Below are positions 31,183 through 43,422 of a stretch of 64,000 nt of DNA, piece after piece. Source of the stretch: WHSW01 sp963729075 (GTDB taxonomy: Bacteria > Actinomycetota > Thermoleophilia > Solirubrobacterales > 70-9); contig CAVSMU010000002.1 of the NCBI GenBank assembly GCA_963729075.1, forward strand, positions 1 to 64,000, in the 5' to 3' direction. How positions within the stretch are numbered: the stretch's first letter is position 1; each line of letters starts with the position of its first letter. Both the position numbers and the translations under genes were made by a program. The notes under the pieces were generated by a model. That model did not search any database, was not told where the DNA came from, and saw nothing but the letters and a program-made list of their open reading frames with translations.

Positions 31183-31959
31183 TCAGATCGTCGCCTCGCG
31201 CGTGCCGGCGGGCCACGACCAGACGGCCGGGCGGAGGCGAGCGAGGGCGCGGGCGGTCAGCGCGGCGACGCAGGCGACCGCGGCGCCGGCCGCTGCGTCG
31301 AGCCAGAAGTGGTTGCCCGTGGCCACGATCACGAAGAAGACGAGGAGCGGGTACGCCGACCACAGTGACCGCGTGAGGACGTGGCGCGAGAGGGTCGCGG
31401 CGGGCACAGCGATCATCAGTGAGAAGGCGATGTGCATGCTGGGGACGGCGGCATACTGGTTGACGAGCAGGCTCGTGGTCTTGTCGTCCTGCGCGACGCC
31501 GGTAAAGGTGGCGATCGTGTCGGTGAACCCCTCGCCAGGCATCAGCCTCGGCGGGGCCGTCGGGTACAACGCGTAGCAGGCCAGCGCCAGCGCCATCGCG
31601 ACCATGAACATGTTGCGCACGAAGTAGAAGTGGTCGTTGCGGAACAGGTACAGCCAGGCGAGGAAGCCGGTCGTGATCACGAAGTGCGAATTGAGGTACA
31701 TGAAGTTGGCGAAGTCAACGAGCCACGAGGCGTGGTCGAGCAGCGTCTGCTGGAAGCCCGCCTCGAAATACGTGCCGAGCGAGCGCTCGACGTCGATCAG
31801 GCGGTCGGCATTGGCGAACGCGACGTCGCGGCCCCCGTCGGTGATCCCGCGGACCACCTGATAGCCGTTGTAGGCGAGGAAGAACAGCGCGAACTGCCAG
31901 GCGGCGTCGAGCACGCCCCTGGGTAGGAAGCCGTTGATCCTTGACGCGAACGCACGCAC
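31183..31959 (-). CDS. PAP2 superfamily protein (Aur1/IPC-synthase-like)
   Basis: A 258-residue, six-TM protein. The phosphatase motifs are AVPSMHIAFSLMI (with catalytic His) and ATGNHFWLDAAAG, matching the Aur1-like PAP2 branch in which C3 reads NHFWLD. The first motif is reduced to PTAPPRL. Aur1-like PAP2 enzymes transfer or hydrolyse phospho-inositol-type head groups. Beside ino1 and the PIP-synthase-like gene, it could remove phosphate from phosphatidylinositol phosphate or move the phosphoinositol head group to another lipid. It starts at GTG 31959; a TACACT hexamer lies 13 nt upstream. Confidence 0.82.
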   Translation of the reverse strand: MRAFASRINGFLPRGVLDAAWQFALFFLAYNGYQVVRGITDGGRDVAFANADRLIDVERSLGTYFEAGFQQTLLDHASWLVDFANFMYLNSHFVITTGFLAWLYLFRNDHFYFVRNMFMVAMALALACYALYPTAPPRLMPGEGFTDTIATFTGVAQDDKTTSLLVNQYAAVPSMHIAFSLMIAVPAATLSRHVLTRSLWSAYPLLVFFVIVATGNHFWLDAAAGAAVACVAALTARALARLRPAVWSWPAGTREATI

Positions 31960-32006
31960 GGGATGTTGCGGGAGTGTAAAGGCCGATGAGCGCCGAATCG
32001 GTACGG

Positions 32007-32831
32007 CTAACCCGCCACGAAACCGACGACCCGGTCGATCGCGTCGGGACGATCGATCCAGGGCCAGTGCCCGGCGCCGTCGAGCTCGAGCAGCTCCGCG
32101 TTCGGGAGCTGCTCGGCGTAGGCACGGCCGAAGCTCAGCGGGAGGTACGGGTCCTGCGGCCCCCAGACGACCAGCGCCGGCGCGCCGATCGAGCCGAGCC
32201 GCTCGCCGGCCTGCGCGAGCCGCTCCGGATCGGCGCTGCGGTAGAGGGTCAGCATCTCGGGCCAGCTTCCCGGCCGCCGGCCGCGCCAGACGAGCTCGAT
32301 GAACTCCTCCGGCATGCGCCCGCGCCGCGGGGTCGCCTGGGCCGAGAGCAGCCGCAATCCCGCCTTCGAGATCGTCGCGTTCGCGAGCTCGCCGACCAGG
32401 CGACGGCGCCAGAACCAGCGAGCCACCCAGTGCCAGCGATAACCGGGAAGCAGCGGCACCGCGTCGATGACCACCAGCCGGCGCAGGAGCTCCGGGCGGC
32501 GCTGCTCCGCGATCAGCGCGACGGCGCCCCAGTCGTGGACGACGATCGAGTGCTCGCCGATCCCGAGGGCGTCGAGGAACCGCGCGAAGAAGGCGCCGAG
32601 GCCGTGCATCGAATAGTCGAAGCGATCACCGGCGGGGCGCTCGCTGAAGCCCCATCCCGGCAGGTCGAGCGCGATGGCCGGTCCCTCGAGCCGCTCGAGG
32701 AACGGAACCCACGCCTCGGAGTGGGTCGGGTTGCCGTGGACGAAGATCGTCGGCGCCCCCTCGCCGGCAACCCGGCGGTAGAACGTGCGGACCCCGTCGA
32801 CGTGAACCACCGCTTCGCTGACCGTGCCCAT
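32007..32831 (-). CDS. Alpha/beta hydrolase (haloalkane-dehalogenase-like)
   Basis: About 274 residues. The oxyanion motif is FVHGNPTHSEAW, the nucleophile elbow VVHDWGAVAL has Asp in place of Ser as in haloalkane dehalogenases, LVVWGPQDPYLP supplies the acid, and ELDGAGHWPWIDRP the His. The Asp nucleophile suggests dehalogenase or epoxide-hydrolase-type chemistry rather than a plain esterase. ATG 32831 is preferred to 32852 because a TATTTT hexamer ends 8 nt before it. The divergent endonuclease III gene uses an overlapping -10 on the other strand. Confidence 0.82.
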   Translation of the reverse strand: MGTVSEAVVHVDGVRTFYRRVAGEGAPTIFVHGNPTHSEAWVPFLERLEGPAIALDLPGWGFSERPAGDRFDYSMHGLGAFFARFLDALGIGEHSIVVHDWGAVALIAEQRRPELLRRLVVIDAVPLLPGYRWHWVARWFWRRRLVGELANATISKAGLRLLSAQATPRRGRMPEEFIELVWRGRRPGSWPEMLTLYRSADPERLAQAGERLGSIGAPALVVWGPQDPYLPLSFGRAYAEQLPNAELLELDGAGHWPWIDRPDAIDRVVGFVAG

Positions 32832-32839
32832 CGCCGCGG

Positions 32840-32849
32840 AAAATATCCT
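32840..32849. promoter_or_regulatory. Interlocked divergent -10 elements
   Basis: The minus strand has TATTTT (32845-32840), 8 nt before ATG 32831. The plus strand has TATCCT (32844-32849), 8 nt before ATG 32858. The two hexamers overlap by 2 bp, so only one promoter can be occupied at a time. This is one of few AT-rich spots in the region. Confidence 0.5.
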
Positions 32850-32857
32850 CACGGCCC

Positions 32858-33562
32858 ATGGTGGTCACGGCGAACGGGACGAAGCACTGGCGGCGACCGC
32901 GGCGCGCCCGCGTGCGCGCGATCCGCGACCGCCTGCGCCGGCTCTACGGACGCCCGGTCAACAACCCGCACGGCCACCCGATCGCCGAGCTCGTGCGGAC
33001 GGTGCTCTCGCAGAACACCAACGACCGCAACCGCGACGTCGCCTACGAGCGCCTGCGCGCGGAGTTGCCGACCTGGGTCGACGTCCGCGACGCACCGGTA
33101 TCCGTGGTCGAGGAGGCGATCCGGCCGGGCGGCCTGTCACAGACGAAGGCACCCCGGATCCAGGAGATCCTCCGGCGGCTGCCCGAGTCCGACGGCGAGC
33201 CGACGCTCGACTGGCTCGCCGACACCGATCGCGAGGCGGCGCTCGACTTCCTCACCGGGCTGCCCGGGGTCGGGCGCAAGACGGCCGCCTGCGTGCTGAT
33301 CTTCAGCTTCGACCGTCCGGAGGTCCCGGTCGACACGCACGTCTTTCGCGTCGGCGGCCGCCTCGGCCTGTTCCCGGAGCGAGCGTCGTTCGAGACAGCG
33401 CACGACGAGATGCTCGCGATCACCGACCCCGAGGATGCCTACGAGCTCCACATGAACCTGATCACCCACGGCCGTCGCGTTTGCCGCCCCGTCCCGCGCT
33501 GCGAGGAGTGCGAGCTGCGACGGATGTGTCCCTGGTTCCGGCGGCACCGGGCGAAACGGTAG
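32858..33562 (+). CDS. Endonuclease III-like DNA glycosylase
   Basis: A 234-residue HhH-GPD protein. The helix-hairpin-helix with catalytic Lys is FLTGLPGVGRKTAACVL, and the catalytic Asp is in VPVDTHVFRVGGRLG. A C-terminal 4Fe-4S motif is CRPVPRCEECELRRMC, whose first gap is 5 residues rather than the 6 of E. coli Nth. The N-terminal motif ELVRTVLSQNTNDRNRD is family-typical. It removes oxidised pyrimidines or related lesions. It is distinct enough from Nth that it may be the second EndoIII-type paralogue common in Actinobacteria. Confidence 0.9.
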   Translation: MVVTANGTKHWRRPRRARVRAIRDRLRRLYGRPVNNPHGHPIAELVRTVLSQNTNDRNRDVAYERLRAELPTWVDVRDAPVSVVEEAIRPGGLSQTKAPRIQEILRRLPESDGEPTLDWLADTDREAALDFLTGLPGVGRKTAACVLIFSFDRPEVPVDTHVFRVGGRLGLFPERASFETAHDEMLAITDPEDAYELHMNLITHGRRVCRPVPRCEECELRRMCPWFRRHRAKR

Positions 33563-33595
33563 GTTTCCGGCCGTGCGCGCGGAGCCACCGACACG

Positions 33596-34060
33596 ATGAG
33601 CAAGCGGCCGTTCGTTCTCTTCGGGCTCCTCGCCGCGGTCTGCCTCCTGGTGATCCCGTTCTTCGCCCTCGGCAAGGAGGGCGATCAGGACGCCGCACTG
33701 GTGAAGGTCGAGCCGCAAGACCAGCCTGCCAAGAAGCTGTTCGCCGACAACTGCGGCGCCTGCCACACGCTCGCGGCCGCGGGCACCGACGGCGTCGTCG
33801 GCCCGGATCTAGACGACCTGCTTGTGACCAGCGGCTCGAACTCCGCCGAGCAGTACGACGGCATCTACTCGCGGGTGATCAACGCCGTCACCTGCGGGCT
33901 CGGCGGGCGGATGCCGAAGGGCATCCTGCTCGGCGAGGAGGCCAAGCAGGCCGCGGCGTTCGTCGCCGCCTATGCGGGGCAGATCGGCAAGGGGCCGACG
34001 GTTGACGTTGCGTCGGCCAAGAAGCCGGATCCTGCTCCCTGTCAGCCGGCTGCCGGTTGA
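33596..34060 (+). CDS. Membrane-anchored c-type cytochrome
   Basis: A 154-residue monoheme protein. An N-terminal TM anchor (FVLFGLLAAVCLLVIPFFAL) is followed by KLFADNCGACHTLAAAGTDG, with the CxxCH heme site at residues ~53-57, and by GGRMPKGILL, whose Met is the probable distal ligand. The Lys/Pro-rich tail KKPDPAPCQPAAG contains an extra Cys. It should face outward and carry electrons to an oxidase or between membrane complexes. No partner oxidase is encoded nearby. The ribosome site is weak. Confidence 0.85.
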   Translation: MSKRPFVLFGLLAAVCLLVIPFFALGKEGDQDAALVKVEPQDQPAKKLFADNCGACHTLAAAGTDGVVGPDLDDLLVTSGSNSAEQYDGIYSRVINAVTCGLGGRMPKGILLGEEAKQAAAFVAAYAGQIGKGPTVDVASAKKPDPAPCQPAAG

Positions 34061-34178
34061 CGTCGGCTTGGCGTGGTGCTGGGACGCCGGTCGCGGGACG
34101 CGGCGCTGCGGTGAGGACGCAAGGCCGGTCCCACTGCCGAGTGCGTGCGTGGTTGGGTGGACATCTGCTAGCCTACGA

Positions 34179-34193
34179 CTCAGATTTCTTAGA
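34179..34193 (+). promoter_or_regulatory. Heat-shock-type motif upstream of dnaK
   Basis: CTCAGATTTCTTAGA, roughly an inverted repeat around TT, lies 27-41 nt before the dnaK ATG. Eleven of its first 12 bases recur upstream of clpB (39641-39652). Such an AT-rich match is rare in this GC-rich DNA. The classical actinobacterial HAIR box (CTTGAGT-N7-ACTCAAG) is not seen. HspR is the obvious candidate to bind it, but this is inference. Confidence 0.45.
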
Positions 34194-34219
34194 ACTTGAA
34201 CTAGAAGGAGCAGGCAGGA

Positions 34220-36107
<1,888 letters not shown>

Positions 36108-36124
<17 letters not shown>

Positions 36125-36740
36125 GCCGGACGAGACCACCGAGGACCGGCGCGCGGAAGAGGCCCAAGGGTCGCGTCCTGACACGAACCCCGCCGCCCCC
36201 GGAAGCGGAGCTGAGGAGGCGGCGGGCGGTAGTTCCGAGGAGGCGGCGGGCGGTGATTCCGAGGAGGCGGCGGGCGGTGACTCCGTCGGTGAGGAGCTCG
36301 AAGAGCTCGTCACCGGCCTGCGGGCCGAGCGCGACGAGTACCTCGACCTCGCCCAGCGGGCGAAGGCCGACTTCGAGAACTACCGCAAGCGGGCGGCGCG
36401 GGAATCGGCAGACGCCGAGCGGCGCGCCAAGGCCGCGCTCGCGCGCGAGCTGGTCCCCTCGATCGACAACCTCGAGCGGGCGCTGAGCGCCGCCGAGGCG
36501 GGGTCGGAGGTCGCGCGCGGCGTCGAGCTCGTCCACGGCGAGCTGCAGGCGACCCTCGCCCGCGCCGGCGTCGACTCCTACGACCCGACCGGCGAGCGCT
36601 TCGACCCCACGGTGCACGAGGCGATCTCCACCCGCACGGCCGACGGGGTGGAGGCGGGGACCGTGGTCGAGACGCTCGAGCGCGGCTACCGCCTCGACGG
36701 ACAGGTCCTCAGGCCCGCCCGTGTGGTGGTCAGCGAGTAG
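36108..36740 (+). CDS. grpE: Nucleotide exchange factor GrpE
   Basis: About 210 residues from ATG 36108, overlapping the end of dnaK by 17 nt. After a disordered acidic N-terminus containing three or four EEAAGG repeats comes a long coiled coil (ELVTGLRAERDEYLDLAQRA, then FENYRKRAARE). The beta domain follows, with GVDSYDPTGERFDPTVHEAI and TVVETLERGYRLDGQVLRPA. It drives ADP release from DnaK. The repeats are encoded by a 24-bp tandem array and may vary in copy number. Confidence 0.95.
36213..36284 (+). repeat. Three 24-bp tandem repeats in grpE
   Basis: Units at 36213-36236, 36237-36260 and 36261-36284 differ at only one to three bases. They encode EEAAGGSS, EEAAGGDS and EEAAGGDS in the disordered N-terminus of GrpE. 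They stay in frame, so copy-number change would lengthen or shorten the linker by 8 residues without breaking the gene. Confidence 0.9.
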
Positions 36741-36752
36741 CGGAGGGCGCCG

Positions 36753-37862
36753 ATGGCACGCGACTTCTACGAGGTGCTCGGCGTCGGCCGCGGCGCCTCG
36801 GCCGAGGAGCTCAAGAAGGCCTATCGCAAGCTCGCCCGCGAGTACCACCCGGACCGCAACCCCGGCGACGCCGCGGCCGAGGAGCGATTCAAGGAGGTCC
36901 AGCAGGCCTACGACACGCTCTCGGACCCGGAGAAGCGCAAGCAGTACGACGCCGGAGGCATGTTCTCGGGCTTCGGCGGCGGGGCGCGGGGGGCCGGGGC
37001 CGGACCGGCCGGCTTCGCCTCCGATCTAGGGGACATCTTCTCGACGCTGTTCCGGCGCGGGGGCCCCGAGCAGCAGCCGGCTCGCGGCCGCGACCTCGAG
37101 ACCGAGGTCCAGCTCAGCTTCCAGCAGGCCATGGACGGGACCGAGATCCCGGTCACCGTTCCCAAGCAGGCGACGTGCAAGACCTGCAGCGGCACCGGCG
37201 CTCGCCCGGGGACGATGCCCATCGTCTGCCCGCGCTGCGAGGGCCGCGGGGTCGACACGGAGAGCCAGGGGTTCTTCTCGATCAGCCAGCCGTGTCCGCA
37301 GTGCGGCGGCGCGGGCCAGGTGATCGAGGACCCGTGCCCGACCTGCGGTGGCTCCGGCCTGACCCTGCAGCGCAAGCGCTACCGCGTCCGGATTCCCGCG
37401 GGCGTGCGCGACGGCAGCCGGATCCGGGTGCGCGGCAAGGGCGAGGACGGGCCTCGCGGCGCGCCGCCCGGCGACCTGTACGTCGTCACCCGGGTCACCC
37501 CCTCGCCGGTGTTCCGCCAGCGCCCCGACGGCAGCCTCGAGGTGAAGCTGCCGATCACCGTGCCCGAGGCGATCCAGGGCGCCACCGTCGAGGTCCCGAC
37601 CCTGAACGGCACCAAGCGGATCCGGGTACCGGCCGGCACCCAGCACGGCACGGTCCAGCGCCTGCGCGGCGAGGGGCCGCCGGAGGCGAGCGGAGGTAAG
37701 CGCGGCGACATCCTCTACCGGCTCGAGGTCCAGATGCCCCGCGACCTCACCGGCGAGCAGCAGCGGGCCCTGAGCGATTTCGCCGCGACGATGAACGACC
37801 GGGACCCGCGCGCGCGGCTGCTGCGCGACGCGTCCGCGGCGTCGGCGAAGGTAGGCGACTGA
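36753..37862 (+). CDS. dnaJ: Chaperone DnaJ (Hsp40)
   Basis: 369 residues. The J domain includes DFYEVLGVGRGASAEELKKA and the HPD motif in REYHPDRNPGD. A Gly-rich linker is followed by four zinc-finger repeats, CKTCSGTG, CPRCEGRG, CPQCGGAG and CPTCGGSG, and by the two C-terminal beta domains. It delivers substrates to DnaK and stimulates its ATPase. It starts 12 nt after grpE and is followed 2 nt later by hspR, with no terminator between. Confidence 0.97.
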   Translation: MARDFYEVLGVGRGASAEELKKAYRKLAREYHPDRNPGDAAAEERFKEVQQAYDTLSDPEKRKQYDAGGMFSGFGGGARGAGAGPAGFASDLGDIFSTLFRRGGPEQQPARGRDLETEVQLSFQQAMDGTEIPVTVPKQATCKTCSGTGARPGTMPIVCPRCEGRGVDTESQGFFSISQPCPQCGGAGQVIEDPCPTCGGSGLTLQRKRYRVRIPAGVRDGSRIRVRGKGEDGPRGAPPGDLYVVTRVTPSPVFRQRPDGSLEVKLPITVPEAIQGATVEVPTLNGTKRIRVPAGTQHGTVQRLRGEGPPEASGGKRGDILYRLEVQMPRDLTGEQQRALSDFAATMNDRDPRARLLRDASAASAKVGD

Positions 37863-37864
37863 GA

Positions 37865-38395
37865 ATGGCCCGCGAAGGTCGCAAGGGGTCGCGGCGGATG
37901 CCCGGCGAGGGGACCGAGGGACTGGACCGCCGCCGCGGCGTGTTCATGATCTCCGTCGCCGCCGAGCTCGCCGAAATGCATCCCCAGACGCTGCGGATGT
38001 ACGAGACGCGCGGGCTGATCACGCCGAAGCGCTCGCCGAAGAACACGCGGCTCTACTCCTACGAGGACGTCGAGCGCCTGCGCCGGATCCAGCAGATGAC
38101 GGGCGAGGACGGGCTGAACCTGGCGGGGGTCGAGACCGTGCTCGGGCTCGAGCGCGAGCTCGAGCGCGCCCGGACGGAGATGGCGAGGATGCGCCGGCGT
38201 GCCGCCGAGCTCGAGCGCGAGATGAACGCCGAGCTCGAGCGCGTCCGAAGGTCGCTGCGCGCGGAGATCGTCCCGTACGGCGCGTACCAGGGGCCGCTCG
38301 CCGATCGAGCATCCGGCGCGGCGAGACCGGAGGCGGGCGAGGATTCGGTCTCGATCCCGATCGAGCGCCCTAAGGGCCGCCGCGGGAACGGCTGA
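37865..38395 (+). CDS. hspR: Heat-shock repressor HspR (MerR family)
   Basis: A 176-residue protein. The MerR-type winged helix is GVFMISVAAELAEMHPQTLR, followed by MYETRGLITPKRSPKNTRLY and SYEDVERLRRIQQMT. A long charged coiled coil (residues ~95-145, LERELERARTEMARMRRRAA) replaces the usual effector domain, as in HspR. In Actinobacteria HspR represses dnaK and clpB with DnaK as co-repressor. It ends the dnaK operon here. The start is ATG 37865, two nt after dnaJ. The basic N-terminal ~27 residues are an extension. Confidence 0.93.
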   Translation: MAREGRKGSRRMPGEGTEGLDRRRGVFMISVAAELAEMHPQTLRMYETRGLITPKRSPKNTRLYSYEDVERLRRIQQMTGEDGLNLAGVETVLGLERELERARTEMARMRRRAAELEREMNAELERVRRSLRAEIVPYGAYQGPLADRASGAARPEAGEDSVSIPIERPKGRRGNG

Positions 38396-39182
38396 GGAGC
38401 CGCTCGGCGACACCACGCACCGTCTCGATCGCGTATTCGTGGGACGGCTGATCATCCGTGAGCACGGCCATCGACAGCTCCCGCGGTCCGTGGCGCTCCC
38501 GAAGCTCGGCCGCCTGATGGGCGAGGGCGTGATCGGGTAGCCAACCTCCCTTGAACCGCACCGCCCACCTCGGCTCGGCGGCCATCGGGATGCCCCAGCG
38601 CTGGGTCTCGACGATTGACCCGAGGAGGCCCTTCGCATATACGCGATGCCGCCGCGCGAACGCCCGGTCGAGGTCGCCGAAGAAGCGCGCCATATCGGCG
38701 GCGGTGATCTGCGCGTTGCCCCAGTACCCCGCCACGGTGAAGCGCGTCATCCCGGCGCGCCGCGCGACCGCGAACAGCCCGGCGTCGCCCACCCGCTGGT
38801 AGATCGCATCGGCGGCGGCGTTGTCGGAGCGGGTGATCATCGCCGTCAGCAGCCCGTCGGTGGTCGAGTCGATCCCGGCCCCCGCGTCCTTGAGCCGGCG
38901 GATCTCGGCGGCGAGCAGCATCGCTTTGACAGTGCTCGCGGCCGGATAGCGGCGATCCTCGGCGCGACCGCGGAGCTTTCCGTCGGTGTTGACCACCGCA
39001 AACGACACCTCGCCCGCGCGGCCCCGGGCGTGTGCCCAGGCGTCGCGCAGCGCAGCCGCGCTCGGGACCTTCGCGCCCGGGCGGTGCGCGGAGGCGGGCG
39101 CATCCACGCCCCAGTAGTACGCGGACGCGACCGAGGCCGGAGCCGTGACGGCGAGCGCGATGAGGACCGCGACGATGCGCAT
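38370..39182 (-). CDS. Secreted class A beta-lactamase-like serine hydrolase
   Basis: A 270-residue protein with signal peptide MRIVAVLIALAVTAPASVASA. The serine-hydrolase motifs are YPAASTVKAMLL (SxxK), TRSDNAAADAIYQ (SDN) and AVRFKGGWLPD (KGG in place of KTG). The Glu166-type deacylation motif of true class A beta-lactamases is not clear, so a D,D-peptidase or esterase of the PBP4-like group is as likely as antibiotic hydrolysis. It converges with hspR (26 bp overlap). Its start lies close to a divergent small membrane protein. Confidence 0.78.
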   Translation of the reverse strand: MRIVAVLIALAVTAPASVASAYYWGVDAPASAHRPGAKVPSAAALRDAWAHARGRAGEVSFAVVNTDGKLRGRAEDRRYPAASTVKAMLLAAEIRRLKDAGAGIDSTTDGLLTAMITRSDNAAADAIYQRVGDAGLFAVARRAGMTRFTVAGYWGNAQITAADMARFFGDLDRAFARRHRVYAKGLLGSIVETQRWGIPMAAEPRWAVRFKGGWLPDHALAHQAAELRERHGPRELSMAVLTDDQPSHEYAIETVRGVAERLLSRSRGGP

Positions 39183-39234
39183 GCGACTGGACGATGACGC
39201 AATTGCAGCCAATAGTCTGCAGGCCGTGCGCACG

Positions 39235-39624
39235 ATGCGGGACGGATCGTCGAACGGCCCTTGGGTCCCGCTCGTAGCAATCGGGCTCGCAGCGGGCCGG
39301 CTCGCGATCGGCACCGCACTCTGGCTCGCACCGGACGCATGTGCGCGGGTGCTCGGCTTCGGGCGGCTCGACCGCCGAGCGCTCACGCTCGCCCGGATCG
39401 CGGCGACGCGGGACGTCGTGCTCGGAAGCTGGCAGCTCCGCTCGCTCGGCGAGTCCGCCGAGCTGCGGCGGGCCTCGGCCGCGGTCGCGGTCGCCGACGC
39501 GGGCGACGCGCTCGCTTTCGCGCTCCTGCTCCGCGCCGGCGACCAGCGCAGGGCCGCCGTCCGCGGCGTCGCCGCAGCGCTGCCGGCCGCGCTTGCCGGC
39601 GCCTGGCTGGTCCGCGAGGCATGA
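39235..39624 (+). CDS. Small integral membrane protein
   Basis: About 129 residues with three or four hydrophobic segments: VPLVAIGLAAGRLAIGTALW, then LARIAATRDVVLGSWQLRSL, then ALAFALLLRAG and the C-terminal GVAAALPAALAGAWLV. This matches a small actinobacterial membrane family (DUF4267-like pattern: ...RxxxGxxxLxxP..., then ARxxGxRDxxLG). GTG 39226 is an alternative start. It is divergent from the serine hydrolase. Function is unknown. Confidence 0.6.
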   Translation: MRDGSSNGPWVPLVAIGLAAGRLAIGTALWLAPDACARVLGFGRLDRRALTLARIAATRDVVLGSWQLRSLGESAELRRASAAVAVADAGDALAFALLLRAGDQRRAAVRGVAAALPAALAGAWLVREA

Positions 39625-39640
39625 ATCTGAGTGAGCCACG

Positions 39641-39655
39641 CTAAGATTTCTTGAC
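39641..39655 (+). promoter_or_regulatory. Heat-shock-type motif overlapping the clpB -35
   Basis: CTAAGATTTCTTGAC shares CT-AGATTTCTT with the motif upstream of dnaK. Its last five bases overlap the -35 TTGACA (39651-39656), a position where a bound repressor would block polymerase. Confidence 0.45.
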
Positions 39656-39679
39656 AGACCACTAACAAGTATCTAGGAT
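39651..39679 (+). promoter_or_regulatory. Strong promoter of clpB
   Basis: Consensus -35 TTGACA (39651-39656), 17-bp spacer and -10 TAGGAT (39674-39679). The ATG is 10 nt after the -10, so the transcript should be leaderless or nearly so; no Shine-Dalgarno sequence fits. It is the best housekeeping-type promoter I see in the window. Confidence 0.75.
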
Positions 39680-39689
39680 CAGGCAGCAA

Positions 39690-42281
<2,592 letters not shown>

Positions 42282-42342
42282 GGCCGAAGCGCAAGCGCCG
42301 GCCCCTGAGATCGTCGCTCGGTCGTTCCCTACGCTGCGCTCG

Positions 42343-43422
42343 ATGCGGATCGGGATCTGCGCCTACTGGTTCAACCGCGGGCAGGGAGTCGTCGCCCGCC
42401 AGCTGCGCTCGGGCCTCGACTCGCTCGGACACGAGACGTTCGTGCTCGCGCGGCCGACGAGGGCGAGCAACGTCCGGCCGGCCTTCGTGGATCGGACCGG
42501 GGTCTGGGACCAGCCGCGCGTGAGCCAGGCGTCCGAGTACGAGATCCCCCCGGCCGAGCTCGTCACCTGGGGGCGGGAGAACGAGCTCGACGTCGCCCTC
42601 TTCGACCAGAACTACTGCTTCGACGCGATCGAGGCCCTGCGCCGCAGCGGGGTCCGGACCGTCGGGCGCTTCGTCTGGGAGCAGTTCTCGCGCGACCACG
42701 TCGAGCGGGCGAGGGGGGCGCTCGACGTCATCTACTCGATGACCGCGTGCGAGCAGGAGCGCTACGCGGGAATGGGCATCGAAAGCCCGCGCGTGCATTG
42801 GGGCATCCATCCGGAGCTGCTCGCCTACGCGAAGCGCGAGCGCTCGGATCCGGAGCGGCTCCGCTTCTTCTATCCGGCCGGGTTCCTCAGCAGGCGCAAG
42901 CCGGTCCCGCAGGTCCTGCGGGCATTTCGCCGCGTTCCGGGCACGGCAACCCTGACCATCAAGGGGCAGGTCGAGCGCAGCCGCGACCTGCTCGAGCGCG
43001 GCCTGACACGCGATCCCCGCCTCGAGGTGATCCTGGAGGACCTCCCCACCGACCGGCACCTGAGGCTCTTCGCCTCCGCCGACGTCTGCGTTGCGCCGAG
43101 CCGCTGGGAGGGCCTCGGCCTGCACCTGTACGAATCGATGGCTCTGGGGCTGCCGGTGATCACGAACGACAACCCGCCGATGAACGAGGTCGTCTACGAC
43201 GCGGACAACGGGCTGCTCGTCCGCGGCTGGCCCTGGGGACGGGCGAGGTCGCGGATCCGCGCCCGGGTGCCGAGTGTCCGCGGCCTCGCCGCCGCGATGC
43301 GCCGGGTGAGCGATCCGGCGGTGCTCGACGGGCTTCAGGCCGGAGCTCGGGAGGCACGCGAGCGCCTGCGCTGGGAGCGGACGGTCGCCGACTACGCGAA
43401 GCTGATCGAGTCCGTCAGCTGA
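42343..43422 (+). CDS. Glycosyltransferase family 4 (paralogue 1 of 3)
   Basis: A 359-residue GT-B protein. The N-terminal strand is MRIGICAYWFNRGQGVVARQ, followed by HETFVLARPTRAS and WDQPRVSQASEYEIP. The C-terminal donor domain has FASADVCVAPSRWEGLGLHL and TNDNPPMNEVVYDADNGLLV, the E-x7-E-like site. It shares these blocks with the genes at 55033 and 56132, so all three arose by duplication. TACGCT lies 7 nt before the ATG. It stands alone about 12 kb from the sulfotransferase cluster that holds the other two. Sugar donor and acceptor are unknown. Confidence 0.88.
   Translation: MRIGICAYWFNRGQGVVARQLRSGLDSLGHETFVLARPTRASNVRPAFVDRTGVWDQPRVSQASEYEIPPAELVTWGRENELDVALFDQNYCFDAIEALRRSGVRTVGRFVWEQFSRDHVERARGALDVIYSMTACEQERYAGMGIESPRVHWGIHPELLAYAKRERSDPERLRFFYPAGFLSRRKPVPQVLRAFRRVPGTATLTIKGQVERSRDLLERGLTRDPRLEVILEDLPTDRHLRLFASADVCVAPSRWEGLGLHLYESMALGLPVITNDNPPMNEVVYDADNGLLVRGWPWGRARSRIRARVPSVRGLAAAMRRVSDPAVLDGLQAGAREARERLRWERTVADYAKLIESVS

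Noticed and set aside
34061..34219. Classical HAIR operator at dnaK
   Set aside because: CTTGAGT-N7-ACTCAAG is not present; only loose half-site-like ACTCA and CTTGA occur, in the wrong arrangement.
38370..39182. True class A beta-lactamase (antibiotic resistance)
   Set aside because: SxxK, SDN and KGG are present, but I cannot see the deacylation Glu motif; a peptidase or esterase role is equally likely, so resistance is not claimed.
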